Part shown: positions 33,762-45,714 of the stretch, in pieces
Numbering within the stretch: position 1 is the first letter of the stretch
Layout: the number at the start of each line of letters is the position of its first letter
Assembly (NCBI GenBank): GCA_963580285.1
Contig: OY757025.1
Coordinates: 116,997,900 to 117,061,899 of the forward strand
Reading direction: 5' to 3'
Source of the DNA: Lucinisca nassula
Lineage: Eukaryota > Mollusca > Bivalvia > Lucinida > Lucinidae
Length of the DNA stretch: 64,000 nucleotides
The notes under the pieces: generated by a model
Told to the model about the DNA's origin: nothing
What the model saw: only the letters and a program-made list of their open reading frames with translations
The model's database searches: none
Program-made: the position numbers and the translations under genes

Positions 33762-34127
33762 TTTATCATATGACGTCGCGTCTGAGAGTGTAATAACGTC
33801 ATGTATTATTTTCGATAATCCACTAGTGGATTAAATATGCAAATTAGGTAGATACGTCCCGTAACGTTACATGTACGACGTCCTTAACGACGTCGCGTTT
33901 TCTAACGGCAGAATATTGACATTTTTGTAACCAATCGTGAATAAAAAGCGTTTTAAATGTCATATGATAAATAGAATCTTGCATTCGTGCTCGTGTATTA
34001 TTGAATTTATTAAACTTGTTGAGGAAAAGGGATAAAATGCTTGGCAAAGCCTCGCATTTTATCCCTTTTCCTCAACTCGTTTAATAAATTCAATAATACA
34101 TGAGCACTCATGTAAGATCCTCTATAT
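33762..34127 (-). mobile_element. B-family element B3
   Basis: TTATCATATGACGTCGCGTC to AAGATCCTCTATA. Full length. Confidence 0.8.
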
Positions 34128-34131
34128 CAAC

Positions 34132-34256
34132 AATTTATTAAACTCGTTGAGGAAAAGGGATAAAATGCTCGGCACAGCCTCGCATTTTATCCCTTTTCCT
34201 CAACTCGTTTAATAAATTCAATAATACATGAGCACTCATGTAAGATCCTCTATATA
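34132..34256 (-). mobile_element. B-family partial copy B4
   Basis: Only the central hairpin and right end (ATTTATTAAACTCGTTGAGG to GATCCTCTATA), directly after B3. Confidence 0.75.
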
Positions 34257-34320
34257 GTAATAGGGTTATCCAACTTTGAAAATTTCTGTAAACTTTTTAT
34301 TTCCAGCTATCTCCTTTAGT

Positions 34321-34687
34321 TATAGAGGATCTTACATGAGTGTTCATGTATTATTGAATTTATTAAACGAGTTGAGGAAAAGGGATAAAATGCGAGGCTG
34401 TGCCGAGCATTTTATCCCTTTTCCTCAACGAGTTTAATAAATTCAATAATACATGAGCACGAATGCAAGATTCTATTTATCATTAAAAACATTTAAAAAC
34501 GCATTTTATTCACGATTGTTTACAAAAATATCAATATCCCGCCATTTGTAAACGCGACGTCGTTTAGGACGTCGTACATGTAACATTATGGGACGTATCT
34601 AACTAATTTGCATATTTAATCCACTAGTGGATTATCGAAAATATTACATGGCATTATTACACTCTCAGATGCGACGTCATATGATAA
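34321..34687 (+). mobile_element. B-family element B5
   Basis: TATAGAGGATCTTACATGAG to GACGTCATATGATAAA, inverted relative to B3 and B4. Element I starts at its right edge. Confidence 0.8.
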
Positions 34688-35315
34688 AACCCTTTACCAC
34701 TCAGATACGTGTTTTTACGTGTCTGCACCCCCCCCCCTCCATTTTAAGCCCCAGAAACACCTAAAATCTGCATTTCTACCCCTGGATAGTTATGTTTGCT
34801 TTAGGATTTGTTTGGCAAAAAAGTGACCTGTTTTTTTGCACGCCTCCCCGCTAAAAATATTCTGGGGGGGCGATGCCCCCCCCCCCCCCCCCCCCCCCCC
34901 TCACATCCCGAAAAATTTTGGGTGTATGGCCCAACCGGCCGCTAAAATTTATATCTGAGGGTGGGTCAAAAATGCCTGAAAATTGATGCTGATAAAACAT
35001 GCTGCAAACAGTGAAAATGGCCAGTGCCAAACACCTTAATTGTTGCCTTGACAGCTGTGTGAAAATTAAAATGTGGTCAAAAATTCATGTGAAAGCACAC
35101 TTTTTGCCAACTTTGAGATACCCCCTCTTTACCATGACAACAATGATCAAGCCATGAAAGGTTGCATTTTTAAAGTTACTGCCCAATGAACATTCATACC
35201 GAGTTTGGTGTGAAACAGACCATCCATTATGAAACAATGGCTAGTTGAAGTTGCTGTCAGGTGCAACACTGTGAAAATCAGCGAAATTCACAAAATCCCT
35301 GAGTGGTAAAGGGTT
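34688..35315. mobile_element. Element I, 17-bp perfect inverted ends
   Basis: AACCCTTTACCACTCAG at 34688-34704 and its exact complement at 35299-35315. Contains a run of 25 C (34876-34900). No transposase frame. Confidence 0.75.
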
Positions 35316-35457
35316 AATGTGTTTCTTAGGTGAAATAAGGTAAATAATTATACCATGATGTGGAGCAGTGCATATTATTTTGAGGTTACAGGCCACAAAA
35401 CATTAGCAGAATTATGTCCCTCAGAAATTCATGTACACTTTTTGTTCTAACAAATTA

Positions 35458-35800
35458 CAGTAGAACTTCGATGGCTCGAACACCGATGGCTCGTTTTCCA
35501 TGGCTGAGTCGAACCCATTCTTGAGCCCCTAGGGAAATCCTTTATTTAAGAAATAGTGGGGTATTTAAGGAGATTTTAGTCTTATATCTTGATATATATG
35601 CTGTGTGTACTCGTTAGAATCGCCTCAATGAGGCGATTCTAATGAGTACACACATCATACATTTTCATTATAGAACACCGAAAAGGTGTCTCAAGTATCC
35701 TGTTATTCCTCCTGACTGTAACCCTCAGTGGCTCGAACTACCCCTGTCTCAAACAGATTTTCGAGGTCCCAAGGGTGTTCAAGCCATTTAAGTTAGACTG
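35458..35800. mobile_element. D-family pogo-like MITE D2
   Basis: CAGTAGAACTTCGATGGCTC to TTAGACTG, flanked by TA. Central hairpin GTGTGTACTCGTTAGAATCG. Confidence 0.85.
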
Positions 35801-36032
35801 TACATCTACTCAAGATGAAACTTGGTGAAAAGTGGAGCCTGTTTCCAGGTTAAAGTGCAACAACAATTAAGACAGTTATGCCCCTTTGAAATTTCTATCC
35901 ATTTCTATCATCATGCCCCATTTAAAGTCACAGGCTCCTTCAAACTGTCAGTTTATTACCAAAAAAATGGCATGCATGCACCTTAGATTTTGGGGACCTA
36001 AACATAGTTTTCAAGGTCAGATGGATGTTTAA

Positions 36033-36366
36033 ATAGAGGATTTTACATGAGTGTTCATGTTTTATTGAATTTATTAAACAAGTTGAGGAAAAGGGATAAA
36101 ATGCGAGGCTGTGCCGAGCATTTTATCCCTTTTCCTCAACGAGTTTAATAAATTCAATAATACATGAGCACGAATGCAAGATTCTATTTATCATATGACA
36201 TTTAAAATGTCAATATTCCACCGTTAGTAAATGCGACACCTTTAAGGACATTGTAGGTATAATGTTACGGGATGTATCTAGTTAATTTGCATATTTAATC
36301 CACTAGTGGATTATCGAAAATAATACATGGTGTCATTACACTCTCAGACGTGACGTCATATGATAA
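36033..36366 (+). mobile_element. B-family element B6
   Basis: ATAGAGGATTTTACATGAG to GTGACGTCATATGATAAA. A small deletion in the right part. Confidence 0.8.
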
Positions 36367-36494
36367 ATTTCATTTATGGTGGGGCACATTTTTTTTTTCT
36401 CTGAAAACATGCTGGTTTACTTACTTTTGATCTATGATCCTTTGAACATTGAAAATAATTGTCTCTTTTATACATTCAATTTTCACTTTGAATT

Positions 36495-36826
36495 TACACC
36501 TGTGGACACAAAACCGTTCAAACTTTGATGAGCTTCATTTCATTTTGACTTGAAACATCAATCAATATATCCCAACATCCTATGGACAGAGATAAATTCA
36601 AAACAGAAAGTGGTGTGCATTTCATTGTTGACTCCTGCACTGTCCAATCAAAACACATCTCAAATGTCAATCAGAAAGTGTTTGCCAAAATGAGACCAAT
36701 CAATTGCTTGATCTAGTTTCAGAATTATTTGATGAATGGCATTTGCTTGTCAAACTAAATTGATGCAAAGTGAGTCATTGAAAGTTATTTCATTGGAGGT
36801 TGAACGCTTTTGTGTCCACAGGTGTA
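36495..36826. mobile_element. Element N, 27-bp inverted ends
   Basis: TACACCTGTGGACACAAAAC (36495-) and its complement ending 36826; 26 of 27 bases pair. The outermost TA could be the target duplication, as in Tc1/mariner-type elements. Confidence 0.75.
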
Positions 36827-36927
36827 TTTTTGCCATTGTTATGGCACTTGCACTTTTATTTCTTTTATGCTTTAATCTGTGGAGCTGTTATAAAGAGTTT
36901 GTAGTGTACTTGATTTAAAATGTTATA

Positions 36928-37271
36928 CAGTAGAACTTCGATGGCTCGAACACCGATGGCTCGTTTACCATGGATGTGTCGAACCCATTCTTGAGCCCCT
37001 GCGAAATCCTCTACATATGAAATAGTGGGGGATAATTAACGAGATTTTCGTCTTTTATCTTGCAAATGTATGCTGTGTGTACTCATTAGAATCGCCTCAT
37101 GAGGCGATTCTAATGAGTACACACAACATACATTTTCATTACAGAACACCGAAAATAAGTCCAAAAGTATCTCGTTATGCCTCCTGGAAGTAATCTCAGT
37201 GGCTCGAACATCCCCTGTCTCGAACAAATTTTCATGGTCCCAAAGGGGTTCGAGCCATCGAAGTTCGACTG
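36928..37271. mobile_element. D-family pogo-like MITE D3
   Basis: CAGTAGAACTTCGATGGCTC to GCCATCGAAGTTCGACTG, flanked by TA. Central hairpin GTACTCATTAGAATCGCCTC. Confidence 0.85.
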
Positions 37272-37492
37272 TATTTGTTTGTTTGGAGTTAAACAGTCAA
37301 GCCAACATAATAAAGGTCATATCAAGCTGGTCTCTTTGCCTAACTTCATTTCCCAGTTCAAAAATTGTTACCATAAGAAGCATAAATGCATGTGTTAACC
37401 CTAAAGACACCGAGAAAAACTACATCTGAAAATGTTGTCTGCTTATATTTTGTGCTGATGTTTTTTTCTTTTTAAATATTTTTGCATACAGG

Positions 37493-37560
37493 CAGACAGT
37501 GTGGACCCAGATCAGACTGTTCCTACAGGAGCAGTCTGATCTGGGTCCACACTGTTTGCA
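37493..37560. repeat. A-type hairpin outside an A element
   Basis: CAGTGTGGACCCAGATCAGA pairs with its complement across TTCCTACAGGAGC; no TTAACCC ends nearby. Confidence 0.7.
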
Positions 37561-37772
37561 AAAAATTAGTTTTAAGATAACCGGCAGACGGCAAAGCAGA
37601 CGACATTTGTCCTGATTGGCATTTCATGTGTTAGGTCATTAAGTTTGGCAGGAATTTTTTCTAGCAATATCGAGAGGTTAATTAGGAGAATTTGAAAGAA
37701 ACAACACAATTTATTGGTGATTTTTAGTGTGTTAGAATTGAAATAGATCAACTTTAGTGTTTGAATTGTTGA

Positions 37773-38072
37773 TTGTTTGTTTGATTTGAGGTTTAACATC
37801 CCCGTCAACACTGAAGGTCATTTTGAAGACATTGCTTCCAATTTTGTGGGACTTTTACCCGATATTGAGATGAAATGACATCTCAAGCTCTGCAGCCCAA
37901 TGAAACCAATACGTTTATAAGCATGGACGGGTCCACTCGCACCGCTTTGCCTGGGCAGGCTTAGATCCTCTAGGTTGTTTACCAGGTCTCGCGTGCGAGT
38001 CGGTTTCAGCTCTGCGTGGAAGCATCATGCAGCCCATATATTTCTTCAAGCCCTGATGGGCAGGGGCTGGTG
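37773..38072 (-). mobile_element. SINE E7, 10-bp target duplication
   Basis: E SINE on the - strand. GAATTGTTGA at 37763-37772 and 38074-38083. Confidence 0.85.
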
Positions 38073-38143
38073 TGAATTGTTGAATAACAAATCACAGTTT
38101 GCAGGTAAATTCAGAATAAGAAGTTGGGACAAATCACTTGTTG

Positions 38144-38421
38144 CATTATGAAAACACACCCATTCCAATGCACTGTAAACTTTACCATCATATAACGAAA
38201 ATTTTAAGATGAAAAATTGTGATAATTCTCTAATTTTTGCTCAAAATATACATTGTGGGTACCCCTTAGAACCGCCTCATCGAGGCGTTCTAACGGGTAC
38301 CCACAATCTATATTTTAGAGCAGCGACAAGAAAAATAATCTATACCCCTGTGAAGCCCAGTTTTCCCAAATAAAAGTGGGTTCAGTGGGGTCAAAATTAT
38401 AGAGGCATGTTTTTCGTGGTG
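38144..38421 (+). mobile_element. C-family element C7 (type 1)
   Basis: CATTATGAAAACACACCCAT to GGCATGTTTTTCGTGGTG, with hairpin around GGTACCCCTTAGAACCGCC. Confidence 0.75.
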
Positions 38422-38590
38422 GAGTGAGTGAGTTTGAGTTTTACGACCCACCAACAGCTAAGGTCATACGAATATGGGACCTCGGTTTAAAGACTCATCC
38501 GAAAGTCTGGAGAAGCCTGGGATCCATCCTGCGATCCCTGGTTTACAAAGCGAGTAGCGTAACCACTACACCACAGAGGCTTCTTTTTCG
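38422..38590 (-). mobile_element. SINE W1 (tRNA-like head, - strand)
   Basis: Read on the - strand, GCCTCTGTGGTGTAGTGGTT resembles a tRNA 5' half with an A box; the B box is degraded. Confidence 0.45.
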
Positions 38591-38656
38591 TGATGGAAGT
38601 GAACAAACACTTGTGCAATGCACTTGTGATTTGGCCTACCATACTTTACAACTGTC

Positions 38657-38959
38657 CTCCTGGCCCCTGCCCTTATGGGCTTGAAGAAAAAGAGTGGGCT
38701 GCATGATGCTTCCACGCAGAGCTGAAACCGACTGCACATGAGAACTGGTAAACTGCATAGAGGGTCTGAGCCTGTCCAGGCAAAGTGATGCAAGTTGGAC
38801 AGTCCCTGTGTATAAAACCTTTTGGTTTGTTTGGAAGGTAGGGCTTGAGATGTTATTTTATCTCGCTGTTGGGTAAAACTCCCACAAAATTGCAAGCTAA
38901 TCTTCAAAATGACATGAATAGTCTTGATGGGGGCATAAAGTCTCAATTCAAACAAACAA
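38657..38959 (+). mobile_element. SINE E8
   Basis: CCCCTGCCCTTATGGGCTTG to CAAACAAACAAAATG. More diverged than other copies. Confidence 0.75.
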
Positions 38960-39009
38960 AATGACTGATCTCCAAACAGTGATTAAGTACAATGTACTCA
39001 GCAATGCAC

Positions 39010-39222
39010 TGTTGGACACACATGAGTACTGGTAAACTGCCAGACAAAGTGGTGTAAGTCAGACTGTCCAATCCATGTAAGCCTTTGGGTTTCATTGGGT
39101 GGCAGGGCTTGAGGTGTCATTTCATCTCAGTGTCTGGTAAAATTCCCACAAAATTGGAAGCAATGTCTCCAAAATTACCTAAATAGTGTTGACGGGGATG
39201 TTAAACCTCCATTTAAACAATA
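39010..39222 (+). mobile_element. SINE E9, internal deletion
   Basis: CACATGAGTACTGGTAAACT, then body and GTTAAACCTCCATTTAAAC. The head is missing. Confidence 0.65.
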
Positions 39223-39267
39223 GAGCAGTTCTGTTTTCCAATCCTGCAGTACACAACACCTATCTGT

Positions 39268-39375
39268 GCAAACAGTCTATATCAAGATCAGATGGCTTCC
39301 AAATAAACCATCTGATCTGGATCTGTACTGTTTGTCATTCAGACTGCAAATTTTAGTGAATAAATTACATCAAGA
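39268..39375. mobile_element. MITE A5, truncated by LINE
   Basis: A-type hairpin (AAGATCAGATGGCTTCC) and part of the right flank, ending where the LINE's (TGA)n tail begins. Confidence 0.6.
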
Positions 39376-39419
39376 AATTTCATCATCATCATCACCATCA
39401 TCATTGAGTTTTGATAAAT

Positions 39420-40110
39420 GTGCAGGTACAGGGGCAACATCCACAGAAGTGGGCCCCTTCCAGGTAACTTCCAGGTCACACCAGATCTCCAGGTATGTCT
39501 ATCATGAGGGTCGATAGCCGAGAGCTTCCGCTGTGAACTCTTGTCAGCTGCTTCCAAGTCATCTTGGGAATCCCAAGCCCAGGCCTTCCATCTGCCTGCA
39601 TGTCAAAGGCTGTCTTGACTGCACCCTTGGAAGGCTTCACATGTCCCATCAGAGCCTTCTCTCCTTCAGGATGAAGTCCAGATCCTCTATACCAAGGTGG
39701 GCAAGTAGTTCACTGGACCTGATGGTGACACTATCTTGTGTCTTGATATTACAGATCTGTCTGATCATTGCCCTGTCATTACGCTTCAGGCCTTGGAGGT
39801 TTGGTTTTGTCAATTGCAAGTCTCGCTGGCATGGAGCATTGCACTCCACCCACAATAGCTGTACATATGTTTGTTTGTATTGGAGTTTTACGGCCCAGTC
39901 AACACTATTTAGGTCATTTTTGAGCCGGTCAGTTTACCTATCAACACTTTCCTGGGCAGGCTTATACGTAAGCGGTTAACCAGTACAGTGCACATTCTTT
40001 CGCCGGAAACTTGTACATATGTCCACATGTCTTGAATGAGAGGTGACAAGAAGAGAGAACTGGTAGCAGCTCCTTTAACTTCTTCCAGGCTGTTATCACA
40101 TGTTATGTGG
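39420..40110 (-). pseudogene. Non-LTR retrotransposon (LINE) protein, C-terminal fossil
   Basis: Read on the - strand, this encodes a decayed copy of the tail common to many animal LINE proteins. The pieces, in order, are AWKKLKELLPVLSS (about 40080-40040), the SINE interruption at 39870-40011, QLTKPNLQGLKRNDRAMIRQ (in frame, 39649-39855), and after a stop a piece resembling GLGIPKMTWKQLTR. Stops and a frameshift break it, and most of the endonuclease and reverse transcriptase is missing. The 3' end runs into an imperfect (TGA)n tract near 39376-39405, a usual LINE tail. It truncates an A-family element at 39268-39375. The clade is uncertain (an RTE-like tail is possible). Confidence 0.7.
39870..40011 (-). 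mobile_element. T-family SINE T4 inside LINE fossil, 11-bp target duplication
   Basis: The 3' part of a T SINE on the - strand (TTTACGGCCCAGTCAACACT to CTTTCGCCGGAAAC). TGTACATATGT occurs at 39860-39870 and 40012-40022, and the LINE protein reading resumes across it. Confidence 0.85.
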
Positions 40111-40205
40111 TTGAAAGATCACAGCCACTGGCTGCAGAGAGCATGTCTCCTAAGTGGCAAAAGAAAGCTAATTTGATTGGTTGAAATACATGTACATGAG
40201 ATGAA

Positions 40206-42654
40206 ATTTTTAGGGTAGGCAGTTGTCTGTCGTCCGTCGCATGTCGTATGTCATCTGCGTCAACACTTTCAAACGACATCTCAGAAGCCACTGGGCCGAT
40301 TATGCTCAAATTTCATCTGTAGTATCCCTTGGCTGGGGGATTGATCGTGTTTTTTTGAAAATCGACTCTTTAGTTTGGTTGTTATGGCAACTTAAGAGTT
40401 TCACTAGACTTATAATGGGGAAAATTGAAAAATTGCATTTGCAGATATTTTGACAAAACGTTTATAGAAATGTTTGTTGAGTAAACTTCTCTCAACCATA
40501 TGCTTTTTATGCCAACATGGGGGGTCCTCCAGGTTGTCCCGGGGCCATGCCCCACCCCCGCCACTTCATGAAAGGTCATATAACTAAAAAAACATTCTGA
40601 TCCCCACCCCTAAACCATATACATTCTTGTTCCTTTTGATAAGACGCATTCATTGACACCAACCTGGGGGTTCCCAGGGATGCCCCGGGGTCATGCCCCA
40701 CCCTTCCATTTCATAAAAGGCCAAACATCTCGGCAACCTTACAGATCCCCACCCCTAAACCATATATATTCTTGTTCCTTATGAAGAGACACACTCATTG
40801 ACACCAACTTGGGCATATCCCGGGGTGCGCCGGGGCCTTGCCTCACCCCTCCACTTCACAAAAGTCCATATATCTCAGAAACCATTCAGATCCCCACCCC
40901 TAAACCATATATATTCTTGTTCCTTATGAAGAGACACACTCATTGACACCAACCCCGACATATCCCGGGGTGCGCCCGGGCCTTGTCCCACCCCTCGACT
41001 TCACAAAGTCCATATATCTCAGAAACCATTCAGATCCCCACCTCTAAACCATATATGTTCTTGTTCCTTTTGGTAAGACGTATTCAGTGACACCAACTTG
41101 GGGGTCCCTTGGATGTGCCTGGGTCATGCCCCACCCCCACCATTTCATAAAAGGCCCAATATCTTGGAAACCTTACAGATCCCCACCCCTAAACCATATA
41201 TATTCTTGTTCCTTATGAAGAGACACACTCATTGACACCAACTCCGACATATCCCGGGGTGCGCCCGGGCCTTGTCCCATCCCTCCACTTCACAAAGTCC
41301 ATATATCTCAGAAACCATTCAGATCCCCACCTCTAAACCATAAATGTTCTTGTTCCTTTTTGGTAAGGCGCATTCAGTGACACCAACTTGGGGGTCCCTT
41401 GGATGTGCCTGGGTCATGCCCCACCCCCTCCATTTCATAAAAGGCCCAATATCTTGGAAACCTTACACATCCCCACCCCTTAACCACATATGTTCTGGTT
41501 CCTGATGAAGAAACACATTCATTGACAACAACCTGTGGGTCTCTCTGGGTGCGCTGGAGCCTTGCCCCACCCCTCTTCACAAAAGCCCATATATCTCAGA
41601 AACCATTCAGATCCCCAACCCTAAACCATATATATTCTTGTTCCTTATGATAAGAAGCATTCAGTGATATGAACTTGGGGGTCCCCTGGGTAGTGCCCCA
41701 CCCCTTCATTTCATAAAAAGGCCAAATATCTCAGAAACCTTACAGATCCTTACCCCTAAATCATACATTGTTGTTCCTTATGATAAGAATCATTCATTGA
41801 CACCAACCTGGGGGTCTCTTTGATCAAGCTAGAGCCTTGCCCCACACCTTCACATCACAAAAGGCCATATATCTCAGAAACTGTTCGGAGCTCCACCCCT
41901 AATATATTCATCTTTCTAATGATAAGACACATTCAAATGACACCAGCTTGGGAGTCCTCAGGGGTGCCCGGGCCATGCCGCACTGCTTTACTTCATTAAA
42001 AGCAGTATATCCCAGAAATCATTCAGATCCCCACCCCTTAACTATATACATTCTTGTTCCTTATGATAAGACTCATTCAGTCAGACCAACCTAGGGGCAT
42101 CTTTATGCATGAGCAATGTGCCCCACCCCTCCACTTCATAAAAGGCAATATATTTCAGAAACCATTCAAATCCACCACACCCACACCCATAGTCATATAT
42201 GTACTTGTTCTTTAACAATAGTTGGGAGTCCGCAGGGGACATTCCTCTCCTCTCCACTTCATAGAAGGGCCTCCTATATTAGAAACCATTCAAATTCCCA
42301 CCAATAAACCATATGTATTCTTGGTTCTTATGATAAGACACATTTAGGGACAGCAATCTGTTCCTGGGATCCATAGGGCAAGCTCCAACCCCTCCACAGC
42401 TTAAGAGGCCTTATATTTCCAGCATACAGATCCCCACTGCTAAACCATATTATATTCTTGTTCCTTATGATAAGAGTCATAAGACGCATTTAGTGATACC
42501 AACCAGGGCTCCATTGGGTCCATGCCCCACTCCCTCTTCTATATACAAGGCCTAATGTTTCAGATACTGGGTCCACATGGGTGCTCATAAAATGATACCA
42601 TTTGGCAGTGCAGCCTGAGCTCTGGTGAGCATTGTGGCCCATGGGCCTCTTGTT
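40206..42654 (+). mobile_element. R8: tandem element, about 145-bp units
   Basis: Head tract GTTGTCTGTCGTCCGTCGC, a leader as in R7, then about 13 units (CCCCACCCCTAAACCATATA, CATTCAGTGACACCAACCTG). The 3' hairpin GGCCCATGGGCC (42636-42647) is followed by TCTTGTT (42648-42654). Confidence 0.8.
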
Positions 42655-42894
42655 TGTTATGGGAAAAAAGTAAATTTTCTTTTTATTTTGTACTCATATG
42701 TAAATAAATCTGTACCAGAAAGTTACCCTACCAAAACTGTAGTATGGGCTGCTATTGTGAAAATAACATGGTTTTGTTAGTTTACACAATGTGAAATATA
42801 CTCAGTCAAAAAAGTGACTGTATCAACTTCTGGATAAATTCCAGCAGCTATCTGGTAGCCATTCAGCTGAAGATGTCTGTAAACATGCAAATCA

Positions 42895-43139
42895 GGGGCT
42901 AGTTGTTCAAAACTAACGATGTTGTTGGCTAACATATCGTTAAAACTTTGATCATTAAATATGGCAAATATGCTGAAATTTTTGCTTAAAAAAATGTGAG
43001 CAGCTTTTGCAGATGCAAAAGCTGCTCACATTTTTTCAGCAAAAATACCAAAATTTACGACATTGTACTTGCTAGAAGAGTTATTAACATGACCACTAAC
43101 GAGCTCGTTAAGCTAACGATGCTTTGAACAACTGGCCCC
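42895..43139. mobile_element. Inverted-repeat element F2
   Basis: GGGGCTAGTTGTTCAAAACT to TTTGAACAACTGGCCCC. Same central hairpin GTGAGCAGCTTTTGC as F1. Confidence 0.8.
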
Positions 43140-43487
43140 AGATGTTTAGCTACAAAATGCATAAATTTGCATTGCCCATACTATTCTGCTCAAGAGTTGT
43201 CTTGCAATATGTGCTTAGAAAGGTTTTCCAAGGAATGTGGCATTGCACATGCGCAGATGATCGTTTTGTGTCTGCAATGAAACATCATGTCCATTGAACA
43301 TCGAAACTCGATTCACCTTTACAATGTCTCATGATCTTGCACAACAATCAAGGCTTTAATTTGGGGGATTCTCAGATTATTTCCCTTTCAATTAAAAATA
43401 TAGCAAATTTCAAACTATTGAGTTTTCTGTACCTGTCATTCAATTTTTGCAATTTCTTTAAAAAGTGCTTTATTGCCACCATTGCTG

Positions 43488-43686
43488 TTAAACCCTTCTC
43501 TTGCTGAATATTCATTTAAGCCACACCCATTTCTGTCTGTCAACCAATCAAATTACTTGATGTAATTTATTGCTACAAATTCATAAACTGAATGCCAAAC
43601 AGTGTAGATCCTGATCAGATGATCTGATCTGAATCTAAACTGTTTGCAAAGATAGGGGTTGTCGTGAACAGCAAGATAAGGGTTAA
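43488..43686 (-). mobile_element. MITE A6
   Basis: TTAAACCCTTCTCTTGCTG to AACAGCAAGATAAGGGTTAA. The hairpin is shortened. Confidence 0.8.
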
Positions 43687-44175
43687 CCATGGAAAATAAT
43701 CTAGCATATAGCTATTTTCTAGCAGCATTTTGCACACTCCTTCAAAGAACCCGAGTCCTATATGTGAATTGTGATTGTCTGTTTCTCTTAGCAAAGGGAA
43801 CTAAAGTTCCAAATCTTTTGTGAATAGACACACAGGGTATCTAATAACAGGTTACATGTATCAAATTTTAGAAATCTTGTGCTAAATGTTATTTATATGG
43901 TGCTAAATTCAGCTCTTTTAATGATTTCTTCTGCGAAATTGTCACAGTAACCCCTTGGGTGTTTAAAACAACAGAAAAAATGATTGAGTTCTCTTACCAA
44001 AACAAAACAAAATTTTGTTTATTTTTCATTTGTAGTAACCATGGTAACAGAAGCAATTTTATGTATAGGAACTTTTTTGACTGAGTAGTGTATATATCTT
44101 TTGATTCACAGTGTGAAAATAACATTTTTTATTTCTTTCAGATAGCAATTGATTTCACTGCTAAGTATGAAATAA

Positions 44176-44459
44176 CATCACGCTAACTACCGTAGTCCGT
44201 GAAATGAACACCCCCTTACACCCCACTTTACATAGAGAAAACTGGGGTGTACGGGGGTATACATTATTTTCCTTATTTCTGCCCCTAGACATAGGTTGTG
44301 GGTACTCGTTAGAACCGCCTCAATGAGGCGGTTCTAACAAGCACCCACAACCTATGTTTGCTTTATAAATAAGGAAAATATTGTGGATTTTCATCAGAAA
44401 AGTAGCCATTTTGGAGATGTGGTAAAATGCACTATGGCGCACGGGTATGTTATCGTATG
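44176..44459 (-). mobile_element. C-family element C5 (type 2)
   Basis: Reverse copy, from CATCACGCTAAC to GGGTATGTTATCGTATG; hairpin at about 44289-44357. Confidence 0.75.
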
Positions 44460-44801
44460 GAAACCTGGTATTTTGTATGACTTTAACACATTGCAGGCAG
44501 GAAACCCCTAAAGGGGTACTTTGACAAACAGAGCAGGCCCAGATCAGTGCAGAACGCAGTGTCTGATGAGGGCCTGCACCATTTGCTAACAAAAATAGAA
44601 TAAAAACAAAAAAATAGGCCTGCCACTCCTTATATGACAAATGGACTTGTCCAACACGTAGCAATAGAAGAGTCCATTAGTATACAATGGGTTAAACAGT
44701 AGTGTTATTGAGACTGTACTATATTTTGAAATAAAAATCTTGATGTCAGACTAATTCTGTTCACTTTCTTAATTTAATCTCCTTTCAATATTTAACCCTT
44801 T

Positions 44802-45021
44802 TAGTACCAAATGGAATCTTCCTCCTTATATATAGCAGGAGTTCATTTCCAAAATTTAGGGGTGTCATGTTGCGTTTTCATCAAAATTTATTTGCAAAAT
44901 GCCTGAACTTTTAGCAAACAGTGGAGGCCCTGATCAGATGCCGCATTCTGCGGCGTCTGATCTGGGCCTGCACTGTTTGCCAAGGTACCCGTTTTGGAGT
45001 TTCTGGTACTAAATAGGTTAA
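44802..45021. mobile_element. Element J with A-type hairpin
   Basis: TTAACCCTTTTAGTACCA and TGGTACTAAATAGGTTAA ends. Hairpin GGCCCTGATCAGATGCCGCA / complement at about 44924-44980. Confidence 0.75.
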
Positions 45022-45714
45022 TGACAAGTGTGTTTAGAAGTGATAGCTTCTTGCACCCAAGAAAGAAAATCCAGCATTTGCCTTGGGTATAGACACATCC
45101 AAGCACTACGTCATCACCCCGTCATACTATTTGCCGGGACTTACCGGTGATTGGCAAAAAAACGTCTTTCGCCATTCACCATTGTAAACATGATTTTATT
45201 TTCTATAAACATATCTTTTATTTGGATTTGAAACGATGGTCTTGACCTTTAAACAATTAAAATAGACATGTCTAAGCTTGTAATAAATGATTTCTAGAAA
45301 AAATCGGGACTGTTTTGATGATATTTACTTGTCATATTTAGGAACGTAACAAGGCGAGATGCGTATAACTAATGATCCAAAGCAGAAAAGGCATGAATTA
45401 GTGCTAGAATATATTCAAGAATCCATTTATAGTGTAATTCAATAGATTATCTGTGATATTCAACTGAAATAAATGCAGAACAGAACCCTTATTTGCAGTG
45501 TGTTAATATGGAGCAAGATTCTTTTTGTCAACCACGACAAAAGGCTATCCAAGTCCGATTTCAAGGGGATGTAATTTGTGCATGAGCTCAGAGCATTACA
45601 ATTTAAACAAAGCCACATGTCAAAACATTGGATCCATCTGTAGAAGTTAAATCATGTTAACAAGTATTTTTAATGAACACCCCTCTAAACAAGGGGGTTT
45701 ACAGGGGTATATAT
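45022..45714. other. Unassigned non-coding DNA
   Basis: No repeat family, exon or RNA gene recognised in this stretch. Confidence 0.4.

Larger units (their letters stand above)
42799..44087. mobile_element. Element O, mariner-like ends, two nested MITEs
   Basis: TACTCAGTCAAAAAAGT at 42799-42815 and its perfect complement at 44071-44087. About 1.29 kb overall; removing F2 and A6 leaves about 850 bp of non-coding core. Confidence 0.65.

Noticed and set aside
38566..38955. 129-codon open frame on the - strand
   Set aside because: Lies entirely within SINE E8 and adjoining repeat.
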